Source of the DNA: Turbatrix aceti
Taxonomy: Eukaryota; Nematoda; Chromadorea; Rhabditida; Panagrolaimidae
Reading direction: 5' to 3'
Assembly (NCBI GenBank): GCA_963969345.1
Contig: OZ017770.1
Location: 2,241,246-2,305,245, forward strand
Length of the DNA: 64,000 nt
Shown: positions 50,501 through 59,803 of the stretch, in pieces
Layout: the number at the start of each line of letters is the position of its first letter
How positions within the stretch are numbered: the first letter of the stretch is position 1
The notes under the pieces: model-generated
The model's input: only the letters and a program-made list of their open reading frames with translations
Database searches by the model: none
What the model was told of the DNA's origin: nothing
Translations under genes and position numbers: made by a program

Positions 50501-52131
50501 AAACTTGACGAAAAGCTCGACAAACTTCGTGGTTTCGTCAAGTACAAGCGTCAAAAGATTGTCTATCGCCCCGTCGACGAGCGTATCAATGACTTCGACG
50601 AGGTCGCTGACTACCACTCGGTTCGATCCAACATCCGTGAACAGGCAGCGCGTTGCATGGACTGTGGTGTGCCGTTCTGTCAAGGAAGCACCGGTTGCCC
50701 GCTTGGCAATATCATTCCCAAGTGGAACGATTACGTCTTCAAGAAGAATTGGCGACAAGCTCTGGAGCAGCTTCTGCAGACCAACAACTTCCCCGAATTC
50801 ACCGGTCGTGTCTGTCCGGCTCCCTGTGAAGGCGCGTGCTGTCTCGGAATCACCTCGCCTGCAGTTACGATCAAGTATATTGAATGCGCGATCATTGATT
50901 ACGCTTTCCTACAAGGCTGGATTCAACCAAACAAGCCGCCGACTCAGACCGGAAAGCGAGTTGCCATTATCGGCTCTGGTCCAGCTGGTCTCGCTTGCGC
51001 AGCACAGCTCAACAAGGTGGGCCACGCCGTGGTTGTCTACGAACGAAAGAACCGTGTCGGAGGACTTCTGCGATACGGTATTCCTCAGATGAAGCTTGAC
51101 AAGTACGTCGTCGACCGTCGCGTCCAGCTCATGACGGAAGAAGGCGTGCGATTTATTACTAATACCGAAATTGGCATACACGTACCTGCCGATCTCTTGC
51201 TACGCGAAAACGATGCTATTGTTATATGTACAGGTGCAACCATTCCTCGTGATCTCAAAATCAACAATCGTGATGCCAAGGGCATCTGCTTTGCAATGGA
51301 ATTCCTCGAGAAGAGTCAAAGAAGGAAAGCGGGTGACGACGTGCCTTGGGAGGGTCTCGATCCTTCGGGCAAGCGTGTAATTATTCTTGGTGGTGGTGAC
51401 ACTGCTACCGATTGTATTGGTACATCTCTCAGATTGGTAAGAATTTTTCGTGAGAATGTTTGATAATTGTTGCAACTTTTTTTAGGGTGCAAAATCCGTC
51501 AGAGCATTTGAAATCATGCCTCAACCTCCTCAGGAAAGAAGGGAGACTAATCCTTGGCCCCAGTGGCCTCTCATCTTCCGGGTCGACTATGGCCACGAAG
51601 AAGCTCAGCACAAATTCGGCACTGATCCTCGAACCTACGCAGTATCCACTACTGAATTCATCGTCGAGGAAAATGCTGCCGGTATTAAAGTAGTTACCGG
51701 TCTTAAGACCGTTCAGATTAAATGGGAACCCAAGCCTGAAGGCGGAATGCAACTTGTCGAGATCCCAGACACCGAAGAAGTACATCCATGCGATCTCTGC
51801 ATCCTGGCCATGGGATTCCTCGGTCCCGAAGCGGTAAGTAAACTTTTTCATCCAAAAGTTTTACATTCCTGTCAAAAACACATAATTTCAGACCATAACC
51901 GAACAACTCAAATTGCAACGCGATCCTCGATCAAACATTCAAACGCCTCAGGGCAAGTACAACTCATCCGTTCAAAAGATCTTTGCTGCCGGTGACTGTC
52001 GGCGGGGACAGTCACTCATCGTCTGGGCCATTCACGAAGGCCGACAGGCAGCACGACAGGTCGATCACTTCCTCATGGGACATACCAATCTCGCAGGCCC
52101 GGGTGGCATTGTTTTATCGCCATTAAATTAA
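41536..52131 (+). CDS. GOGAT: Glutamate synthase, single-chain (GOGAT)
   Basis: A 2182-aa enzyme that makes two glutamates from glutamine and 2-oxoglutarate with NAD(P)H. Fourteen exons: 41536-41661, 41714-42653, 42700-42854, 45165-45320, 45420-45625, 45677-45929, 45979-46392, 46440-48326, 48382-48677, 49673-49934, 50060-50173, 50285-51436, 51486-51833, 51892-52131, all in frame. The class II amidotransferase domain starts at Cys27 (RDACGVGF), which in this family becomes the N-terminal nucleophile. The FMN synthase domain carries the 3Fe-4S motif C-x5-C-x4-C (1176, 1182, 1187). An acidic linker leads to the small-subunit region with 4Fe-4S clusters (CMDCGVPFC from about 1727; [10 protein letters not shown]), an FAD site (IIGSGPAG, about 1833) and an NADPH site ([11 protein letters not shown]). 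Both bacterial subunits are fused, as in fungi, plants and nematodes. Introns 3 and 9 are long and contain antisense genes. AATAAA at 52180-52185. Confidence 0.96.
43221..43576 (-). CDS. FMRFamide-like neuropeptide precursor, TMRFamide type (flp-3-like), nested in GOGAT intron 3
   Basis: A 101-aa secreted prepropeptide. Exons 43576-43516 and 43465-43221 close in frame. Residues 1-20 are a signal peptide ([20 protein letters not shown]). Two amidation sites occur: GTMRFGKR (65-72) and [11 protein letters not shown] (86-96); each Gly before KR would become a C-terminal amide. Predicted products are a peptide ending PPGTMRF-amide and [13 protein letters not shown]. Additional dibasic sites (KR at 40-41, 77-78, 84-85) separate spacers. 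The C. elegans flp-3 precursor makes several -GTMRFamides, including one starting NPLG, so this is the closest relative I know of. It lies antisense in the 2.3-kb GOGAT intron 42855-45164, 0.7 kb from the second FLP gene. Confidence 0.9.
44309..44618 (-). CDS. flp-2: FMRFamide-like neuropeptide precursor, EPIRFamide type (flp-2-like), nested in GOGAT intron 3
   Basis: An 84-aa secreted prepropeptide. Exons 44618-44556 and 44500-44309, joined in phase 0. The signal peptide is [19 protein letters not shown]. Two adjacent peptides are bounded by KR sites: [11 protein letters not shown] (45-55) and [12 protein letters not shown] (56-67), giving [13 protein letters not shown] and [14 protein letters not shown]. 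C. elegans flp-2 encodes SPREPIRF-amide and LRGEPIRF-amide, so two copies ending EPI/VRF support a flp-2 assignment. A C-terminal acidic peptide (ending SYEEDHY) follows. An acceptor-like TTACAG lies 15 nt upstream of the ATG. It is on the same strand as the TMRFamide gene and antisense to GOGAT. Confidence 0.92.
48924..49459 (-). CDS. Small tyrosine-rich secreted or membrane protein nested in GOGAT intron 9
   Basis: I do not recognise this protein. Exons 49459-49371, 49330-49084 and 49040-48924 give 150 aa, in frame. It starts with a signal peptide ([20 protein letters not shown]). A second hydrophobic stretch lies at about 69-84 ([16 protein letters not shown]). It is followed by a basic, aromatic region rich in Tyr and Arg ([20 protein letters not shown], about 92-111), then [16 protein letters not shown] and a neutral-to-acidic end (PIVDVIYQ). 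An NAT sequon precedes the hydrophobic segment. The gene sits antisense within the 1-kb intron 48678-49672. Splice signals are good except the AAG acceptor of exon 2. Frame closure across three exons is the main support. Confidence 0.65.
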
Positions 52132-52179
52132 TTGAACCAAATAAGTGTTTACTGTTAATTGTTGTCAGATTAGATGCTA

Positions 52180-52185
52180 AATAAA
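52180..52185 (+). terminator. AATAAA polyadenylation signal of GOGAT
   Basis: Canonical signal 49 nt after the stop codon at 52131. Confidence 0.6.
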
Positions 52186-52414
52186 TTAACATAAAAAATG
52201 GTTCCATGACTCTGGTTGCCCGGATGCTCAAGTTTGCACCCTTTTTTATTTCCATGATTAGCCCGAATGAATCGCAACGTTATCTTTGCTTTTTTACACT
52301 TTAATGATAGCGGCGGCGGACCTGTCTATATTGAATTAGCTGGAGACGCCCGGGCAAGTAACTCGCTTCCATCCATTACTGTTTGTGCTCAATACTTGCA
52401 CACTGCGTACGATA

Positions 52415-53242
52415 ATGCATCTGCTAACGGCGGTTCCTCTTCTGCTTCTCGCACTCGGTAAGTCATAGGATATCCAAAATATGCAAATTACGATAACGTT
52501 TAGCGAACCCGGCCTTGGGTGGGCAGTTTTGCATCAACCAGCTGACGACTGCGCAGAATGTCTTCAACGGAATTCTCAACCTTCCGAATACCCTAAACTG
52601 GAACTCGCCTGATTCGCTTTGGTTGGAGGTGCACAACCTTTACTTTGACACCAGTAATTTCCGTCTGGTCTGCGATGCGCTTTCGCTTTACAACGGCATG
52701 CTGACAGGCACCTATGAACAGTGCTTCCGCCCCGTCGAACTCATCGCTCATGAAAACGGCACGGCAACTAACGTTTCTTACACAAACGCTGAAAAATACT
52801 TTTCACTCTTTTCGACCCTCAACTTCCAGTGTGGCGCAGGATTTGGAAGTAAGGACACCTTTAAAAAATTTTTACCAAATGAATTTTTTTAGTTTTTGCC
52901 AACGAACAAAATTGCATCTCTCAGGTCTACAACGTCTCCTACAGTCGTCTTGACATCTGCCGCCGTACCTTCATTGCACAAGCTACCCAAGGCGCTGTTT
53001 CGATGGAATGCGATTACGTCAACGACTTCTTAGAGTGCTACCAGTGGAACTTCCGACCCTGCTTTGAGCCCGGTCTCTTCTTCGGCTGCGAAGAGGCACG
53101 AACGGTTGCCATCCAGATATTCCCTCACTGCAACGACCTTGCTAACGATTGTGCCGGTAAGTATAGAGGCTTTTTAGTGCCTTTAAAACGAATTTTATTT
53201 TTTTCAGTATTTGTCCGGCCTCCAGGTCAGCCTCAGAAGTAA
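52415..53242 (+). CDS. Cysteine-rich secreted protein, tandem copy 1
   Basis: Family not identified with certainty. Exons 52415-52457, 52504-52848, 52893-53156 and 53208-53242 give 228 aa. The signal peptide is MHLLTAVPLLLLALANPALG. The mature part has about a dozen cysteines in a pattern shared with the next gene: Cys near the start, LVCDALSLYNGM...CF, then FQCGAGFG, then CISQVYN...DICRRTF...MECDYVNDFLECYQWNFRPCF, and a last pair in HCNDLANDC. Several N-glycosylation sequons (NGT, NVS). There is no transmembrane helix, so it is probably secreted. The splice site directly after CGAGFG matches the one after CGAGSNG in copy 2, which supports tandem duplication. It could belong to one of the nematode-expanded Cys-rich secreted families, but I cannot assign one. 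AATAAA at 53317-53322. Confidence 0.75.
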
Positions 53243-53316
53243 GAGCATCTGTTGTTTCTTCGTTTGAATTCTCTAATTTGTGATATGTTTTGTGATAGCA
53301 AATTGTTCTGGTGATG

Positions 53317-53322
53317 AATAAA
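53317..53322 (+). terminator. AATAAA polyadenylation signal of Cys-rich copy 1
   Basis: Canonical signal 75 nt after the stop codon at 53242. Confidence 0.55.
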
Positions 53323-53436
53323 TATGTTTTTGGTATATTGTACGTCTACCGGGATGCAGTACTAAAAATCGGTTTTTTTGTTGTTCGGGGAATCTTAATT
53401 GAATAATGTCATAAATAGGGTGCACCACCCGATAAG

Positions 53437-54433
53437 ATGATCATGGTTAACAGCTTACGCATTATTGCATTAATTGCCTTATCAGCAGGATGCACACACC
53501 AAGAAGGCATCAAAGAAAGTAAGCGCTCATTCGTCGTACCTCTCGCACAAGATGAGTTGCAGTTCGCTGAGCTTCCTGATTTTTGCAGCCATCCTTGGTA
53601 AGTAGCATGGCATTCATGAATTTGTTCTTATGTTAGGAATGTTCTTGTAGGCTCTTCTGGCTTGGCAGCAGCCCAGTTTTTTCCACACAACTGCAACACC
53701 ACGCGGCTAACTGAGTGCCTGACCGGACTTACTACCCATCTGAATATCTCCTACAACGATCCGTACAATCAGCCCCGCAACTTCCGAACTGCAGTCGAGA
53801 GATTCTATCAGCAAAACGATCAATGGGGTTTCCTGGGACTGTGCCGTAGCTTCCTGCGCTTTAAGGAGTGCCTCCGGGGTGAGTACCACACCTGCCTGAG
53901 TCCTCAAACGTACCTCAACAGCGGTCTGCAAAACGCCTATGATTTCATTTCTGTCTTTAATCAGGTGCACTTTACCTGCGGTGCCGGATCTAACGGTTAG
54001 TTTTTTTTAACCTAACACAAAGTACAAAAATTGAATTTCCAGTATACCTGCGAAACGAGCCATGCATCGCTGAGACTTGGAGAGGCCATCGTCAACAGTT
54101 CGACCAATGCTACTTCCAGTACCACGCTCAGGTCGAAGCCGGAGGCGATGGCGCGGGCTGTGTTGCCGATCGTGCCCTGAGCAACTGCTTCGAGTTCGAA
54201 TTCGCATCGCATTGTTCTGCAACTAGGACGGATGTTATCTGGTGAGTTGAGCTGTCCATCAGTCTACGTTACTAACCCGTCATTTAGGTGGGGCTGTGAA
54301 TACGGACGTACCTTCTCGCTCACCCAATTCCCTCAATGTGCTCGCCGTTGCACGAGTAGGCTACTTTTTTTGCTTACAATTACGTAATATTCACAACACA
54401 TTTTTTTCAGCCTATCGAGTCGGTGGGATATAA
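53437..54433 (+). CDS. Cysteine-rich secreted protein, tandem copy 2
   Basis: Paralog of the preceding gene. Exons 53437-53518, an optional 9-nt exon 53589-53597, 53651-53995, 54043-54241, 54288-54355 and 54411-54433 give 241 aa; without the small exon it is 238 aa and still in frame. The signal peptide is MIMVNSLRIIALIALSAGC (a second ATG lies at 53443). Conserved with copy 1 are LTECLTG...LGLCRSFLRFKECL...CL, HFTCGAGS, CIAETWRGHRQQFDQCYFQY and a late Cys-rich end FPQCARRC. Sequons NTT and NIS occur. It has one more intron near the 3' end than copy 1. No transmembrane helix is visible. Function is unknown. AATAAA at 54541-54546. Confidence 0.75.
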
Positions 54434-54540
54434 AATGTTGATCACTCTACAGCAAGGACGATAACATACCTTGTATAGACAGTCGAGTCGCTCTATATGT
54501 TTTTCTATATTACCGTTAATCTGGTTTTATGGCAAATGGA

Positions 54541-54546
54541 AATAAA
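54541..54546 (+). terminator. AATAAA polyadenylation signal of Cys-rich copy 2
   Basis: Canonical signal 108 nt after the stop codon at 54433 and 66 nt before the start of the sulfotransferase gene. Confidence 0.55.
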
Positions 54547-54611
54547 AAAGTTTTACGGACGCTGATTGATAAACACTATATGCACTCATTTGGAGATTTG
54601 GAATTTTTCAG

Positions 54612-56098
54612 ATGACGAACAATTTTTTACCTGTATTGTTACCACAAGCAGCGTGTTTTCCAATTTTCATCATGTTAAACTGTTTTGTGCCTCGTCCTTT
54701 GAAATTCACATTAATTGTCATCAGCTCGATCTCGCTGGTTATAGTATGTCTAGTGTGGACAAACACTAACAAAGCTAACCGCTATATGACTGCAATGAAC
54801 ACGGACTTTGAAAAAGTACACAAGCCTGTAGGTGTCAATAAGAAGATCAAGATGTCAGATGGGCTCCATCGTGACAGATTGGTCCTCAAGGATGGCAACG
54901 TGAGGCTAAACAATTTAGAATACATTGAGCTCAGAAACAGTGACGTAAGTGAATCGTTAAATATTGCCTTAAGCAATGTTTTTAGATTCTTCCGTTAAAA
55001 AGTGCCTTTGGCACAGATTTTACAAATCCCCAATGGGCCAATGAGATTTGTCGTGAGAACGACTCGTCGCTGTGCACAAGCCAGTTCAAACCCTTTGAAA
55101 CCCGTATAAAAGTAAGCATGAAAGTTTTGTCTCGTTCGCAAGCTGGTATAAGCTTTCAGGTTTCATCCAAATATAGACTACTGACTTGCCTCATTCAAAA
55201 AAACATGTCCACGGCGATAGAAGCGATTTTGTGTTTTCTGTCGAACATAGTTAAGTACACCAGAGCAATACAAAAGATTGATCTCGAAAAGCATTTTGCG
55301 TTTGACAGAACGGAAGTTAAAAGGTAAACCTTTTATTTTTCAGAAAACAGTTGTATGATTTATGTATTTGCATCTTTAGTATTTGCGCGGCCGAAAAAGG
55401 ATATACCAGCGTACTGGAAGCCGAAGTAGAAAATAACATAACGATTGCCGACATGGCAAACTGGCTGTACTTTGCGACGATTCGCGAGCCTGTCGAACGT
55501 TTTCTTTCCGGATTTATCGACAAATGCATCAGGTAAGCACTTCCGTTTACGACCATCGAGATCGTTGTTTACCGTTGACAGACTGCCTTATGAGTGCCAC
55601 GGATGTCGTGCAAATATTACCTGCTTCATCGTCAAGGAATACGAACACTTGATGAAATGTTCTGCTAAGAAAGCACCTTCTGCGTCCTTTGAGGACCGAC
55701 ATTTCTTCCCTCAAAGCTGGTAGGTGTTTTTTTTACCACTGTGTTTTCAATTGACAGAAAACAAGTCTTTTAGGAGGTGCAACTTTCCCCGAAGAATGGA
55801 AAACTTTCAATTTTTAAAGTATACGAGCAATCCTGATGATGTACATATTTTTGTGAATGAATTTCTGAATATACTCCGGAAGCAGGGTGTTGACAACGAG
55901 TCCCTTACTTTTATAAACAATCAGCTGTCCATGGGCCATACCGTTCATTCAACCGTTTCTTCGGGCGCAAGACCATTTTTTGAAAAACTAATATACTCTA
56001 GCCCATTCCTTCTCGAATACCTGATTCGCATGTTCTACTGGGATTACCGTTTGCTTGGTTTTGAATTTCCTAGTGTTAATGTTACGGATGGTTTTTAA
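54612..56098 (+). CDS. Golgi carbohydrate sulfotransferase (chondroitin/HNK-1 sulfotransferase family)
   Basis: A type II Golgi membrane enzyme of 412 aa that would transfer sulfate from PAPS to a glycan. Exons 54612-54944, 54986-55111, 55160-55323, 55380-55532, 55582-55719 and 55774-56098, all in frame. A signal anchor lies at about residues 38-56 (FTLIVISSISLVIVCLVW). The PAPS 5'-phosphosulfate region is KYRLLTCLIQKNMST (157-171) and the 3'-phosphate region REPVERFLSGF (243-253). The C-terminal half has the Cys-rich LPYECHGCRANITC and the block HFFPQSWRCNF, which I associate with the large nematode branch of this family (relatives of C. elegans chst-1). The acceptor sequence TTTTTCAG abuts the ATG directly. 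The acceptor glycan cannot be read from the sequence. Confidence 0.85.
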
Positions 56099-59000
56099 CA
56101 AAATACAATGATGACTTTTGTTTCAAAAACAGGGACTTGAACATGCGGAGACAATGAAGGAAAACGATAGCTGGGACAACTGTTGTTTATTTGTAGACAG
56201 TCGGTTGGCTGGTCAAACGATATTTTTTCCGCAGGTAATAGTAGTTGTTCTGGTATATATCCCCCGATGATTTAACAGTGATATCGACGCGATCAAACTC
56301 TGTCACACGGGGGCGAGAGCAGGTTGTTAAACGAGCCAGCCAGGGGGATACTACTACTGCTATAGATCGATGTTCAATCAAATCTTCTTTTGGTCTCTTT
56401 ATTCACCATGATGATTGCCGATTGCGTGTTTACAATATACGTATATGTATTCGAGCGGCACGAACGCGGAAATAACACCCAGTGTTTCATTGTTTTCGCG
56501 GGACAACAACAGTTTCTAAGCCTTTTTACCTCGGCTCGCATCGTATCTTCATGCCCCGGTCGGTAGGTAGTAGTTACTCTCCAGGTGTCCATAAATCCGG
56601 AAATGCGGAGACCAGTCGCATAGCGACCGAACAAGCGGCAACCGCAAGAGGTCAAGCCGGTCATTATCTATTGTACCTCGTCCTTGCTTTCGGCTGGTGC
56701 CGAAATTATATTTTTTTTATAAAAAAAATATACCCTTACCTTCAAAGGTACTGGCGAACACCAGTTGAGCGCGTATCGCGGTAATTTTTTGTATTTACTA
56801 TGTTTGTGTTTCTACGCTTTTCGGCGTTTGCGCGTATTCGTATTGGCCGGTCAGGCATGTCGCTATCACAATGTGTCAACTATGCCTCTTCTTGCGCAGA
56901 TGGGTGCCAACCTTGGATCTTCCGACAGTTTGGTGCCTCTCAAACAGATAAAATTTCGGTTGTGTAAATAGTGCGGCTCTGTGCCAAAGCGCGCCACTGC
57001 GGCAAAGACAAACAAATTAGCGATCAGCATAAATTTCCCTAAAACAAATCAATCACGTTAAACTGAGCAGTGTCAATGAGGGATAGTATTTGAACAGTCC
57101 GGATATATGCAAAATGTAACAAACCTGTAAGGCCAGCATCCATACTGCTAATTTGAACTGCGCGTGAAGGTTAACTCTGGTCACCTGTAACTCGCATTGT
57201 CTCTCGGTAAAAAAAATTGGCATTGTCTCCCATGAATGGCGTTTGACGGTTGCAGTCAGCGCAAACACGGGGGCTCGTGTCACTGTGAATAGGGATGCGA
57301 CAAGGTGACCGGTGTGGTAATTAACCAAATTTAATGTCACTCTTTGTCGAAAACTCTTTTTTCAGTGTTTGGTTTCTTTTGCATTTTATTTTAACGCGAG
57401 ACGTGTTTCTTTTCTGTTACAAGCCTGACTATTTTCATTGAATTGTATTTTTGGTAAATCAAGTATCAGATAACGGATAACCCTTTGTCTGCAAAAGGTG
57501 TTGTTGTCGGATTATAGACAATAGCCAATTCTTTGGAATGCGTAACTTTTACTCAGGATTGTTAGTTTATCTTTTGCAATAGTCGTATCTAGTTGTACAT
57601 TGAGATGGTCAATAGGGCCCCCGTTGCTTTCACTTCAAAATCGTGCAAGCCTTGAGATTAAGCCAAGAGAAGTACTAGGGGTTAGATAAAATCCAAACGC
57701 GGTGCGCGTCTTGTTTTTAGACAAGACGCGACTCATTGTGAACCTATTCCCTACCTTGTTTTCAAAGCAACCGGGCGAGAGAGAACGAGACAGAGAGAAA
57801 AAGTCAAGCTGCGCACCGCAAATGGTAGTGGTCAGAGTCATTGAGGTCACCTTAGCTATACAGTCGTCTACGTCAAAGAAGCATAGGGGGAGATTCAACA
57901 ACCCGAAGTGGATTGGTCAAGTTTGCTTTTCCTCTTGAGTTATTTGTTCTGAATATTCTCCTCTTTTGCGATCTTAGCTTGGCATCACGAACCGCGCGGT
58001 TTGTTTTCTTGTTTCTTGCTAACCCCATTTCTACGTTCCTTCAGCGACCCATGTTTTTTTTCATAATTACTGATAATTGGCATTTCGTCGTTAAAAAAAC
58101 TTTATTTGTTACACATCTATCCCTATTTTATTTTTTGTGGTACTCTTACCTCCGTATCTTGATCGTGAAATTCCCTTTCATTACACAGAAAAAAATTCTA
58201 ATTTTAATTTTCGTTGGTTTGGAGTGACATTTGCGAATAATTGATGCAAACTCGGTCACCTATGTATTTCCTTTTTGAATAATTATTTCATGTTAAGACG
58301 GCTTGTTTACTTTCCCAATTCCTTCAGTTAAACTTAATTCCGTCTCTCCGATGATTTTTTTGATGCCCGGTGTTCTGCAGCATTATAGCGTTTAAATTTC
58401 ATGCTAATGCTTGCGCGACTACCAAAAAAAGCGTAAATATTACGGCTATGTCCAAGCATACGTTATTTCAAGTATCTAGTTCAGAACCTATCAAATTGCT
58501 GCTTCCTTGATCATTTTTTTCCGCGTTTTTTGCTACCGGTTTGTTTAATTTACAAAAAACCGTGCAATTTTTTTTTCTTCGTCAGAACGCAGATGAATAT
58601 CTATCGTGAAATTCCTGTGCACTTCGATGACAGTTGTTGGCTGAAAATATTTTCTTACATTAGTTAAACATTTTTTTTACAATTTGCGGCAAAATACCAT
58701 GTTTGCCTGCATTGTTGCTCCACTGAGTGAGTAGTCTAACGGTCACTCGTCCCAAATGTCATACAATGACATTTTCCGGCTATCCGTCACTACAACTTCC
58801 GAATTTGTATCCCTCCTCCTTTTTTGAAGCGTGCTGTGAGTAACTTTCACTTGTCGTATCCCCCTCTTTGCCTCTTAATGCATGTTTTCTGGAATTTGCT
58901 ACAGATTCCGTCAAAAATTATACTTGCCGTTATTAATGAATTCAAAAGAGATTTGTAACTTTTTGAATCATGTCTCCTTTTCCTCGTTCTTGACCCGCTT

Positions 59001-59803
59001 TGATGAATTCTATCTGAGCCGACCGCCGACTGTCGACGGTGCGCTGAGTGCCGGGAAGATCTGCTAAGCGGGTACATTCGCACTTATTAATTGCTCGTAA
59101 TTGTATTACGCTAACAAGTGGACCTTGTGTTGGACAAAAAGAATATTCGGTAAATTCAAAGGTGCGAATCAAGTCTTTGCTGGGCGCTTACTTCTTTTTG
59201 ATGTTTCATGTGCTTGCTAACTTTGGTTTGAACTTCTCTCGCTTTTTTTTCTTCTTGTCTGAACAATACGCAAAACTAGCAGGAAAGAAGGCGGAGTTTA
59301 TGACCACTAGGATGCTTTTTGTGACAACATCGCTAACGCGGATAATAGTTCTTAGTGTCTTACATACGATTTGCTTGTTAAACAATTATATCATCTTTTT
59401 ATTTCTTCTCGCCAAGTTTATGGAGAGTCTTACGACCCGTGAGATTTCGGTGATATGGATCCATATTTTACCCCTTGTTGTCCTTTGTTGCAAAGTCATA
59501 AAGTCAAGTTTGGACTCACGGCGATTATCATCATACAATCTCTTACATGATTTTAGGTTATCTTGTATATTCATCAACGCGTCTTTTTGCGCCAATTGTC
59601 TAAACTTGTAAATAGCACTTGTGACAATTTATGAACAATGCATCATATTCGCGGATGGGATGTGTGAATGTTTTACGGATTTTTGTTTATGACAAGCCAT
59701 GGGTGGTGGGTGGGGTGGCCTGTCCCTGTATCCGTGTTTTCTTTTGCTTGCAAAGGCACAAGTGTCACAAATTTTTGATTTCAGGACTCCAAACGTTTCA
59801 GCT
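56099..59803. other. Non-coding interval upstream of the Ig adhesion gene
   Basis: About 3.7 kb without a supported gene. Minus-strand open frames at 56187-56381 (ending NNYYYLRKKYRLTSQPTVYK) and 56374-56664 have a Tyr-rich flavour but no consistent splice model. The ORF at 59048-59611 (+) is hydrophobic because of T-rich DNA. The 3' end carries a GATTTCAG acceptor 19 nt before the next start codon. Confidence 0.45.

Noticed and set aside
52267..52461. 64-aa frame MNRNVIFAF... upstream of Cys-rich copy 1
   Set aside because: It overlaps the signal-peptide exon of the Cys-rich gene in another frame and ends at that exon's splice donor.
56187..56664. Minus-strand open frames with Tyr-rich ends, reminiscent of the nested GOGAT gene
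   Set aside because: I could not build a frame-consistent spliced gene, and the likeness to the 48924-49459 protein is limited to YYYL-type strings.
59048..59611. 187-aa hydrophobic plus-strand frame
   Set aside because: Hydrophobicity comes from T-rich DNA (Phe/Leu runs); there is no family pattern and the true upstream region of the Ig gene overlaps it.
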